Origin: Acetobacteraceae bacterium
GTDB lineage: Bacteria > Pseudomonadota > Alphaproteobacteria > Acetobacterales > Acetobacteraceae
DNA: 10,209 nucleotides
Direction: 5' to 3'
Assembly (NCBI GenBank): GCA_947478535.1
Contig: CANJXD010000176.1
Coordinates: 1 to 10,209 of the forward strand
Positions 5,383 to 10,209 of this stretch are shown piece after piece. A program made the position numbers and the translations under genes. The notes below the pieces were generated by a model. The model made no database searches, had not been told where the DNA came from, and saw only the letters and a program-made list of their open reading frames with translations. How positions within the stretch are numbered: the first letter of the stretch is position 1; every line of letters starts with the position of its first letter.

Positions 5383-5752
5383 AGTAACGCGACCTTTCTC
5401 CCCTTGAGTTTGCGGGGGAATCAATGCTGTAGGTGAACGAACAGATAACCTCCTGGCCCTTCGGACGGGCCGCTGCACGTCGATCATCTCATGGCTGGTC
5501 TGCAAGACTATTGCCTGGGAGAATTCGACAGCGAGGCCGGAGACTAACGGTTGGCTATCCACTTCTGCGCCCGAATGGTGCCGATTAGGGAACAGGAGCC
5601 ACATCAATATGTGGCATCGAGCCCCTTTCGTGGCACTGCCACACTATCCGATGCGCCTGAACCCTTTAGGGCACGAGTAAAAACCGAGGAATATCCTCCA
5701 TTGTAAGCTACGGATTAGGGGCCATTCCCTATAACGGTAATGCTTGCGTTAT
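5383..5752. other. 370-base gene-free right arm of the insert, rich in short dyads
   Basis: No convincing gene is seen; the minus-strand frame is open to 5607 but reads as non-conserved sequence before the MarR-like start. Successive dyads crowd the outer half: GCCACAT-CAAT-ATGTGGC (5598-5615), GTGGC-ACT-GCCAC (5630-5642), CCCT-TT-AGGG (5662-5671), GAGGA-ATA-TCCTC (5686-5698), AGGG-N6-CCCT (5717-5730) and ATAACG-N10-CGTTAT (5731-5752), the last abutting the att core. GATTAGGG is repeated directly (5583-5590, 5713-5720). GC falls to about 43 percent in 5701-5760. The density suggests protein-binding arm sites of a recombination region. Confidence 0.5.
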
Positions 5753-5764
5753 GATTTGCAGTCC
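5753..5764 (-). repeat. 12-bp direct repeat GGACTGCAAATC, right copy (putative att core)
   Basis: Identical in sequence and orientation to 4631-4642. Exact recombination between the two would remove 1,122 bp and rebuild an uninterrupted tRNA-Cys gene. Confidence 0.85.
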
Positions 5765-5791
5765 GGTGCATCACCACTCTGCCACGCGGCC
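5753..5791 (-). pseudogene. 5' half of an interrupted tRNA-Cys(GCA)
   Basis: Reads, from 5791 downward: acceptor strand GGCCGCG, TG, a D arm GCA-GAGTGGTGA-TGC, A, then CCGGA and anticodon loop CTGCAAA, after which tRNA homology stops at TC and insert sequence (ATAACG) begins. This is the standard 5' half of an alphaproteobacterial tRNA-Cys. Its acceptor is perfectly complementary to the strand at 4606-4600 and not to the insert's own tRNA-Cys (CCCGTCC). It cannot form a tRNA by itself. Confidence 0.87.
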
Positions 5792-5816
5792 CCGCGTGCG
5801 CCCGAAGGCGGCCCCC

Positions 5817-5845
5817 CATATCCGGCAGGCGCGCCCGCCGGTCAA
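5817..5845 (-). promoter_or_regulatory. Retained promoter of the interrupted tRNA-Cys
   Basis: On the minus strand, TTGACC (5845-5840, 5 of 6) and GATATG (5822-5817, 3 of 6) are 17 bases apart, about 25 bases before the tRNA 5' end. Because the 5' half, the MarR-like gene and the insert's tRNA-Cys all point the same way, a transcript from here would run into the insert (inference). Confidence 0.5.
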
Positions 5846-5908
5846 GCGTCCAAGGCGGCTGGAACGGGGCGGGAGAGGATACGAGCAACGGCCTGTCATC
5901 GTCTCGGC

Positions 5909-5937
5909 TTGGCCGCTGCGGCGCACACTCCTATAAC
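5909..5937 (+). promoter_or_regulatory. Promoter-like sequence for the pcm gene
   Basis: TTGGCC (5909-5914) and TATAAC (5932-5937) are spaced by 17 bases. The -10 matches consensus at 5 of 6 positions. The predicted transcript start (about 5944) lies just before the methyltransferase start codons, and it makes starts upstream of 5945 unlikely. Confidence 0.55.
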
Positions 5938-5959
5938 CGCCGCGATGCATGAGGCCGCG

Positions 5960-6658
5960 ATGATGGAACTGGAAGCTGCGCCGATCTCGCCGGGGGGGTT
6001 CGCCCTCGAATCCCGGCGTTTCATGGTCGATGGGCAGTTGCGCCCGAACAAGGTCACCGATCCGCGGATCATTGCGGCGATGCTGGACCTGCCGCGCGAT
6101 GCCTTCCTGCCGGCGGCGCTCGCTTCGCGTGCCCATGCGGATGACGATGTGGCCCTGCCTGGCGGGCGGGTGCTGATCCAGCCAATGATGATCGCCAAGC
6201 TACTGCAATTGCTGGGCTTGCGGGATGGAGACCGGCTTCTGGTCGTCGCCGCCGGCAGCGGCTACGGGGCCGCGGTCGCGGCCCGTGCCGGCGCTCGCGT
6301 CACCGCGCTGGACGATGATGCGGGGCTGGTCGCGATCGCGCGGCGCGTGCTGCCCAGCGTGCTGCCAGCCGGTTCGGTGACGGTGGTCGAAGGCCCGGTC
6401 ACCGCCGGCCATGCCGCCGGCGCGCCCTATGACGCTATCCTGATCGAGGGCGAGATCCCGGCAATTCCCGCCCCGATCAGCGCCCAGCTCGCCGAAGGTG
6501 GCCGGCTGGTGACGGTTCTGGCCGGCACGCGGCGCGGCACCGGCGCCCGCGCCGTGGTCGGCACCCGGGCTGGCGGCAGCTTCAGCGTGGTGGATGCCTT
6601 TGACTGCGCCACCCGCGCGCTGCCCGCCTTCCAGCCCGCGCCTGCCTTCGTGTTCTGA
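5960..6658 (+). CDS. pcm: Protein-L-isoaspartate O-methyltransferase family protein
   Basis: A 232-residue SAM-dependent methyltransferase of the PCMT family. Family members methylate isoaspartyl residues in damaged proteins in the cytoplasm. N-terminal RRFMVDGQLRPNKVTDPRIIAAMLDLPRDAFLPAAL is the usual opening ('V....P...Vl.Am...pR..FvP'). Motif I is LLVVAAGSGYGAAVAARAG, followed by the acidic VTALDDDAGL. The canonical QTISQP substrate loop reads RVLIQP, so the Ser/Thr is missing and repair activity is uncertain. The frame is open back to 5744, but that passes through the tRNA fragment and promoter. GAGG at 5951-5954 supports ATG 5960 or 5963; ATG 5945 would be nearly leaderless. It stands upstream of tolC, as in many Rhodospirillales. 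Confidence 0.82.
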   Translation: MMELEAAPISPGGFALESRRFMVDGQLRPNKVTDPRIIAAMLDLPRDAFLPAALASRAHADDDVALPGGRVLIQPMMIAKLLQLLGLRDGDRLLVVAAGSGYGAAVAARAGARVTALDDDAGLVAIARRVLPSVLPAGSVTVVEGPVTAGHAAGAPYDAILIEGEIPAIPAPISAQLAEGGRLVTVLAGTRRGTGARAVVGTRAGGSFSVVDAFDCATRALPAFQPAPAFVF

Positions 6659-6716
6659 ACGCTCGTCGCGCGGTGAGGCGGCCGGGACAGTCCGCCGATC
6701 ACTGAGCGATGAGGCT

Positions 6717-6743
6717 TTGATCCAGCATCGGACCCGCTATGCT
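6717..6743 (+). promoter_or_regulatory. Possible tolC promoter
   Basis: TTGATC (6717-6722) and TATGCT (6738-6743) occur in the 111-base gap before tolC, but with only 15 bases between them. The spacing is poor and the call is weak; tolC may also be read from the pcm promoter. Confidence 0.25.
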
Positions 6744-6769
6744 GCGCGGGACCCAGGAGCCGCCAGACC

Positions 6770-8170
6770 ATGACGTTGACCCGACCGACGCTTCTGCTGA
6801 CCGCCCTGTTGCTCGCGCCGCCCGCCATCCTGGCCTCGGCGCGACCGGCCGCGTCGCAGTCGCTGCAGGACGCGCTGTCGCTGGCCTATTCGAACAACCC
6901 CACCCTGCAATCCGCCCGCGCCCAGCTTCGCGCGGTGGATGAAAACGTGCCGCAGGCGCTCGCGGGCTGGCGGCCGACGGTGCAGATGACGGCCAGCGCC
7001 GGCCAGACCACGGCCTCGGTCAATAGCGGGGATCGAATCACGCAGCGCTGGAAGTCGCGCGACGTGCTCTCCCAGCAGGCCTCGGTGACGCAGCCGATCT
7101 ATCGCGGTGGGCGCACCACCGCCTCCACGCGCCGGGCGGAAAACCAGGTGCTGGCGCAGCGCGCCCGCCTGATCGCGACCGAACAGCAGGTGCTGCAGGA
7201 TACCATCAACTCCTACGTCTCCGTGATCCAGCAGCAGGAAGAAGTGCGGCTGAACACGAACAACGAACAGGTGCTGTCCCGCCAGCTCCAGGCCACCAAT
7301 GAGCGTTTCCGGGTGGGTGAAATCACCCGCACCGACGTGGCGCAGGCGGAAAGCCGGCTCGCCGGTGCGCGTGCCGCCCGCGCCGATTCGGAAGGCCGCC
7401 TGCAGCAGGCGCGCGCCACCTTCACCCGCCTGGTCGGCCAGCCGCCGGAACGTCTGGTGGCGCCGCAGCCGCTGCGCGTGCCGGTGGCCAATGTGCGCGA
7501 TGCCGCGGCGACGGCGTCCCAGAACAACCCGAACGTGGTCGCCGCGCTGTTCGACGAAGCCGCGGCGCGGGATTTGGTGGATGTGAACTTCTCCTCCCTC
7601 ATGCCGCAGGTCAGCGTCACTGGCGCCACCTTCCGCAATGACAGCTCCGCCACCACCTCCGACGTCCGCACCAATGCGACGCAGCTGACGGCGAATCTCA
7701 CGGTGCCGCTGTTCCAGGGTGGTGGCGAACACGCCCTGGTCCGCCAGGCGCGGCAGAGCGCGCAGCAGGCCCGCCAGGTGGTGGAAGACCAGCGCCGGGC
7801 CGCCGTCCAGCAGGCGACCCAGGCTTGGGAGACCCTGAATTCCGCCCGTGCCCAGGTGGAGAGCGTGCGCGCCCAGATCCGCGCCGCCGAGATCGCCCTC
7901 GATGGCGTGCAGCGCGAGGCCATCGTCGGCAGCCGCACCACGCTCGATGTGCTGAATGCCGAGCAGGAATTGCTGAATGCCCGCGTCAGCCTCGTGCGCG
8001 CGCTGGCGAATGTGATCACCGCCTCCCACTCCGTCGCCTCCTCGCTCGGGCGGCTCACGGCGCGGGACCTGAACCTGCCGGTCCAGGCCTATGACATGGA
8101 GGCCTATTACCGCGAGGTCCGGAACCGCTGGGTTGGCTTCGGCGATTATTCCAACGCCGCGGAGCGCTGA
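6770..8170 (+). CDS. tolC: TolC-family outer-membrane efflux/secretion channel
   Basis: A 466-residue TolC/OEP protein, the outer-membrane exit duct that joins inner-membrane transporters and periplasmic adaptors for type I secretion and drug efflux. A signal peptide covers residues 1-30 (LLLTALLLAPPAILASA, then cleavage near ASQ-S). The family's internal duplication is clear: NNP at 42-44 and 252-254, and the strand-turn motif QPIYRGGRT (108-116) matched by VPLFQGGGEH (312-321). Long helical Gln/Ala/Arg-rich segments between them form the periplasmic coiled-coil tunnel, with RFRVGEITRTDV (179-190) and GSRTTLDVLNAEQELLNAR near the end. AGGAG lies 10 bases before the ATG. It is directly followed by popZ, three bases after the stop. 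No transporter partner lies alongside, so it probably serves several systems. Confidence 0.95.
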   Translation: MTLTRPTLLLTALLLAPPAILASARPAASQSLQDALSLAYSNNPTLQSARAQLRAVDENVPQALAGWRPTVQMTASAGQTTASVNSGDRITQRWKSRDVLSQQASVTQPIYRGGRTTASTRRAENQVLAQRARLIATEQQVLQDTINSYVSVIQQQEEVRLNTNNEQVLSRQLQATNERFRVGEITRTDVAQAESRLAGARAARADSEGRLQQARATFTRLVGQPPERLVAPQPLRVPVANVRDAAATASQNNPNVVAALFDEAAARDLVDVNFSSLMPQVSVTGATFRNDSSATTSDVRTNATQLTANLTVPLFQGGGEHALVRQARQSAQQARQVVEDQRRAAVQQATQAWETLNSARAQVESVRAQIRAAEIALDGVQREAIVGSRTTLDVLNAEQELLNARVSLVRALANVITASHSVASSLGRLTARDLNLPVQAYDMEAYYREVRNRWVGFGDYSNAAER

Positions 8171-8173
8171 GCG

Positions 8174-8794
8174 ATGAGCGGTGGTCTTCCCCCGAAGCCG
8201 GGTGGCCCCGCTGGCGCTGGCGGCGGCGATCCGGCCATGGACGATATCCTGGCCTCCATCCGGCGCATCCTGAACGAGGATGAGCCGCCGCCTTCACCGG
8301 CCGAGTTGCGCGGCGCCCCGCCGCCGGAACCGCTGGAACTGACGGAGGCGATGATGGTGGCGAGCCCGGAGCCCGTGGCGCCCCGCGTGTCGGTGGCCAT
8401 CTCGCCGGAGCCAGAGCCAGAGCCGGAGCCGGTGACCCCCCCGCCGTTGGCCCCGCCGCTTGCAGCGCCTGTGATGATGGCGCCGATGATGATGCCCTCG
8501 GCCGGCCCGCTACCCGCGCCCACCCCGTCCCCGATGCCAGCGGAGTTGCCTGCGGAGGGCCTCGTCGCCCCCGCCGTCGCCGCGGCCACCACCGCTGCAC
8601 TCAGCCAGTTGCTGCGGAGTGTCGCCGCGGAACGGCAGGCGCCGGTCTATCGCGGCGGGCCGAGCATCGAGGATCTGGTGCGGGAGGAATTGCGCCCGCT
8701 GCTCAAGGCGTGGCTCGACCAGCACCTGCCGCCGCTGGTGGAACGCGCTGTGCGCGTCGAGATCGAGCGCGTGGTCGGGCGCGCCCTGCCCTAG
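8174..8794 (+). CDS. popZ: PopZ-like polar organising protein (DUF2497)
   Basis: A 206-residue protein with the three-part PopZ layout. A short N-terminal helix, MDDILASIRRILNEDE (22-37), binds client proteins. A disordered Pro/Glu/Ala/Met-rich linker (about 38-140) includes a run of Glu-Pro repeats. The conserved C-terminal oligomerisation region (about 160-206) contains PSIEDLVREELRPLLKAWLDQHLPPLVERAVRVEIERVV. In Caulobacter PopZ forms a network at the cell poles that anchors the chromosome origin and gathers polar signalling proteins; the same role is inferred here. GGAG at 8161-8164 inside the tolC end is the likely ribosome-binding site. tolC and popZ are almost certainly co-transcribed. 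Confidence 0.88.
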   Translation: MSGGLPPKPGGPAGAGGGDPAMDDILASIRRILNEDEPPPSPAELRGAPPPEPLELTEAMMVASPEPVAPRVSVAISPEPEPEPEPVTPPPLAPPLAAPVMMAPMMMPSAGPLPAPTPSPMPAELPAEGLVAPAVAAATTAALSQLLRSVAAERQAPVYRGGPSIEDLVREELRPLLKAWLDQHLPPLVERAVRVEIERVVGRALP

Positions 8795-8799
8795 CAGGG
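8784..8799. terminator. Terminator-like hairpin between convergent popZ and the receptor gene
   Basis: CCCTGC (8784-8789) pairs fully with GCAGGG (8794-8799) around a four-base loop; the hairpin includes the popZ stop. No T run follows on either strand, so it would be a weak or factor-assisted terminator. Placement between convergent genes only 26 bases apart supports the role. Confidence 0.4.
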
Positions 8800-8820
8800 T
8801 CCGCGCGCCCGCCCGCCCAG

Positions 8821-9810
8821 CTACTCCGGCCGGATGTTGTTGTCGCGGATCACGCCGGCCCAGGTGTCCATCTGGCGGTCGATGAAGGCGCCGAATTCCT
8901 CGGGGCTGTTGCCCACCACCTCCACCCCCATAGGCCCGGTCAGCCGGGCGCGGACTTCCGGCACGGCGAGCGCCGTGGTCAGCCCCGCATGCATCCGCGC
9001 CACGATCGGCGCCGGCACGCGGGCGGGGGCGAGCATGCCCCACCAGGCCAGCGCATCGATCCCCGGCACGCCCGCTTCGGCCACCGTCGGCAGGTCCGGG
9101 AACAGGGAGGACCGGCGGGCGCCGGTCTGCGCCAGCGGCCGCAGCGTCACGCCGACCTGCCCGCCGAGCCCGGCATGGCTCGCCACCGGCATGTCCAGCT
9201 CCCCCGCCGCCGCCGCCGCGCTCATCGGCCCGCCGCCGCGATAGGGGACATGCACCATGGTCACGCCGGCCAGTTGTTGCAGGCGGGACATCGTCAGATG
9301 CGCCAGGCTGCCGACGCCGATGGAGCCATAGGTGATGGTATCCGGCCGGCGCCGTGCCTCCGCGATCACCTCGCCGAGGGACTGCCACGGCCGGGCGCGA
9401 TGCGTGGTGATGAGCATGGGCGCTGCGCCCACCTGCATCACGGGCTGCAGGTCCCGCTTCGGGTCGAAGCCGAGATTGGGGATGAAGCTGGGGTTCACGG
9501 TGTGGCTGTCGAACACCATCACCCAGGTATTGCCATCCGGCGCGGCGCGGGCGCCGACGGCGGTGCCGAGGGCGCCGGACGCGCCGGGGCGGTTCTCGAT
9601 CACCACGGATTGGCCGAGCTGCGCCGCGAGATGCGGCTGGAGCAGCCGCGTGATGGTGTCCATCGACCCGCCGGGCGGGAAGGGGACGATGATGCGGATG
9701 GGCTGGTTCGGCCAGGGCACCTGGGCCAGGGCCGGAGTCGCGAGGCCGGCGTTGCCAAGGTTGGCGGCGCCGAGGCTGGCGAGCAGGGCGCGGCGTCGGG
9801 TGATCGTCAT
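8821..9810 (-). CDS. Bug/TctC-family periplasmic solute-binding receptor
   Basis: A 329-residue tripartite tricarboxylate transporter receptor of the Bug family, which captures carboxylates or related small acids in the periplasm. The N terminus [16 protein letters not shown] with ATPALAQ at about 24-30 looks like a twin-arginine signal peptide. Typical blocks follow: [25 protein letters not shown] (33-57), [15 protein letters not shown], a pocket region [26 protein letters not shown] and [24 protein letters not shown] near the end. Length is normal. The start has GGAGGA upstream. No TctA/TctB membrane genes are nearby, so this is an orphan receptor; such receptors are abundant in Acetobacteraceae and Burkholderiales. 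The ligand cannot be predicted. Confidence 0.92.
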   Translation of the reverse strand: MTITRRRALLASLGAANLGNAGLATPALAQVPWPNQPIRIIVPFPPGGSMDTITRLLQPHLAAQLGQSVVIENRPGASGALGTAVGARAAPDGNTWVMVFDSHTVNPSFIPNLGFDPKRDLQPVMQVGAAPMLITTHRARPWQSLGEVIAEARRRPDTITYGSIGVGSLAHLTMSRLQQLAGVTMVHVPYRGGGPMSAAAAAGELDMPVASHAGLGGQVGVTLRPLAQTGARRSSLFPDLPTVAEAGVPGIDALAWWGMLAPARVPAPIVARMHAGLTTALAVPEVRARLTGPMGVEVVGNSPEEFGAFIDRQMDTWAGVIRDNNIRPE

Positions 9811-9932
9811 GGCGCTTCCTCCGATCTGGCTTTCCGCAGCTATGCGGCGGGGGCACGGTTGCTGGCAAGCCGCTGCCTGCTGGACGCTGTCGGGCCTTGA
9901 CGGCGGGCGGCCTGCCGGGGGAGGGATGCGCC

Positions 9933-10209
9933 ATGCTCGACAAGACCTTCGATCCCGCCGCCGTTGAACCGCGCCTGTATGAAGGCTGGGAGCGTTCCGG
10001 CGCCTTCGCCTGCGATCCGGTATCGCCGCGAAAGCCCTTCACCATCATGATCCCGCCGCCCAACGTCACGGGCAGCCTGCATATCGGCCACGCGCTGACC
10101 ATGTCGGTGCAGGATATGCTGACGCGCTGGCGCCGGATGCAGGGGCGGGACGCGCTGTGGCAGCCGGGCACGGACCATGCCGGCATCGCCACGCAGATGG
10201 TGGTGGAAC
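9933..10209 (+). CDS. valS: Valyl-tRNA synthetase (N-terminal part, runs off the right edge)
   Basis: Valyl-tRNA synthetase, a class I enzyme that charges tRNA-Val. The first 92 codons are present: [25 protein letters not shown], then [21 protein letters not shown] (about residues 36-56), which holds the HIGH ATP-binding signature and the ValRS-specific PPPNVTG, and [12 protein letters not shown] near the edge. GGGGGAGGG (9917-9925) is the likely ribosome-binding site; an ATG at 9926 is out of frame. The 122-base gap to the divergent receptor gene should contain the promoter, but no clear one is visible. Position after popZ is the common alphaproteobacterial order, here interrupted by the receptor gene. 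Confidence 0.96.
   Translation, partial: MLDKTFDPAAVEPRLYEGWERSGAFACDPVSPRKPFTIMIPPPNVTGSLHIGHALTMSVQDMLTRWRRMQGRDALWQPGTDHAGIATQMVVE

Larger units (their letters stand above)
4643..5764. mobile_element. 1,122-bp insert in the tRNA-Cys anticodon arm, carrying its own tRNA-Cys and a MarR-like gene
   Basis: The insert separates the two halves of a tRNA-Cys gene and is bounded by exact 12-bp direct repeats (counting one repeat copy in the element). Its contents, read on the minus strand from the 5' half, are: a region of short dyads, a small MarR-like gene, a complete tRNA-Cys(GCA), tandem 14-bp repeats and a GCCAC/GTGGC-rich end. GC counted by hand over 5401-5760 is about 54 percent, below the flanking genes. 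No integrase, transposase or terminal inverted repeat is present, so it is non-autonomous or a remnant. Known: many tyrosine integrases recombine within tRNA anticodon loops, but the tRNA is normally restored at one end. Here neither end restores it; the internal tRNA-Cys would do the job instead (inference). Confidence 0.7.

Noticed and set aside
4939..5436. 165-codon plus-strand open frame in the insert
   Set aside because: Antisense to the MarR-like gene, with no recognisable domain, while the minus strand carries a clear DPxDRR winged-helix signature.
4643..5764. Group I intron in the tRNA-Cys anticodon loop
   Set aside because: Group I introns follow an exon U and end in G. With the 12-bp repeats, the last exon base and last intron base are the same at every possible junction inside the repeat, and the outer junction gives C and T. 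The insert also contains a whole tRNA gene, and intron homing does not create direct repeats.
4643..5764. Insertion sequence with a 12-bp target duplication
   Set aside because: No transposase and no terminal inverted repeats of useful length (only ACGCA is shared near the ends), and the repeat coincides exactly with the anticodon arm, which fits site-specific recombination better.
4599..5791. Trans-spliced split tRNA as in some archaea
   Set aside because: The halves are in cis order on one strand of a bacterial genome, with no bulge-helix-bulge motif seen at the junctions. An insertion explains the repeats directly.
5744..5959. N-terminal extension of the pcm reading frame
   Set aside because: It would translate through the antisense of the tRNA-Cys 5' half and both promoter-like regions, and the extension does not resemble the family.
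8405..8435. Short tandem repeat of GAGCC(A/G) units
   Set aside because: It encodes the Glu-Pro run of the PopZ linker, a normal low-complexity feature of this family.
8510..10192. 560-codon minus-strand open frame
   Set aside because: Arg/Pro/Gly-rich shadow of the receptor gene and its neighbours in GC-rich DNA; it overlaps popZ, the receptor and valS, which have clear family matches.
1..10209. CRISPR array, toxin-antitoxin pair or prophage structural genes
   Set aside because: No regularly spaced repeats, no paired small toxin/antitoxin frames and no phage structural proteins are visible in the window.

Overview
The window reads as a high-GC alphaproteobacterial chromosome. The order pcm, tolC, popZ (DUF2497), valS is an alphaproteobacterial arrangement. 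The GC-rich codon use and an orphan Bug-type solute receptor fit Rhodospirillales, probably an Acetobacteraceae/Roseomonas-like organism (inference from gene order and composition; no search was run).

Left part (1-3425) is the start of a carbon-phosphorus lyase locus for phosphonate use. phnG, phnH, phnI and the first 132 codons of phnJ lie on the minus strand, packed head to tail with 1-4 base overlaps or a single-base gap. The divergent GntR/HutC regulator phnF lies on the plus strand. The 99-base phnF/phnG gap carries two dyads that are candidate PhnF operators. Two small unrecognised genes (3622-3885 plus, 3922-4167 minus) follow, then an AT-richer gap (4168-4388) with several hairpins.

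The middle (4389-5791) is the notable part. A complete tRNA-Asn(GTT) is followed by a tRNA-Cys(GCA) gene cut in two. Its 3' half is at 4599-4642 and its 5' half at 5753-5791, both on the minus strand. The two acceptor strands are still perfectly complementary (GGCCGCG with CGCGGCC). The halves are separated by a 1,122-bp insert bounded by exact 12-bp direct repeats, GGACTGCAAATC, which are the anticodon loop and part of its stem. The insert is poorer in GC than its surroundings. It carries a complete but different tRNA-Cys(GCA) gene with encoded CCA, a small MarR-like winged-helix protein of the kind seen in phages and mobile elements, and dense short repeats and dyads at both ends. No integrase is visible. 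The simplest reading is a small or decayed integrative element that disrupted the host tRNA-Cys at the anticodon loop and supplies a replacement tRNA-Cys, with everything in the same orientation as the disrupted gene and downstream of its retained promoter.

The right part (5792-10209) is ordinary chromosome. A divergent promoter region precedes a pcm-type methyltransferase. Then come tolC (type I secretion/efflux outer-membrane channel), popZ (polar organiser), a convergent Bug/TctC periplasmic receptor with a twin-arginine-like signal, and the first 92 codons of valS.
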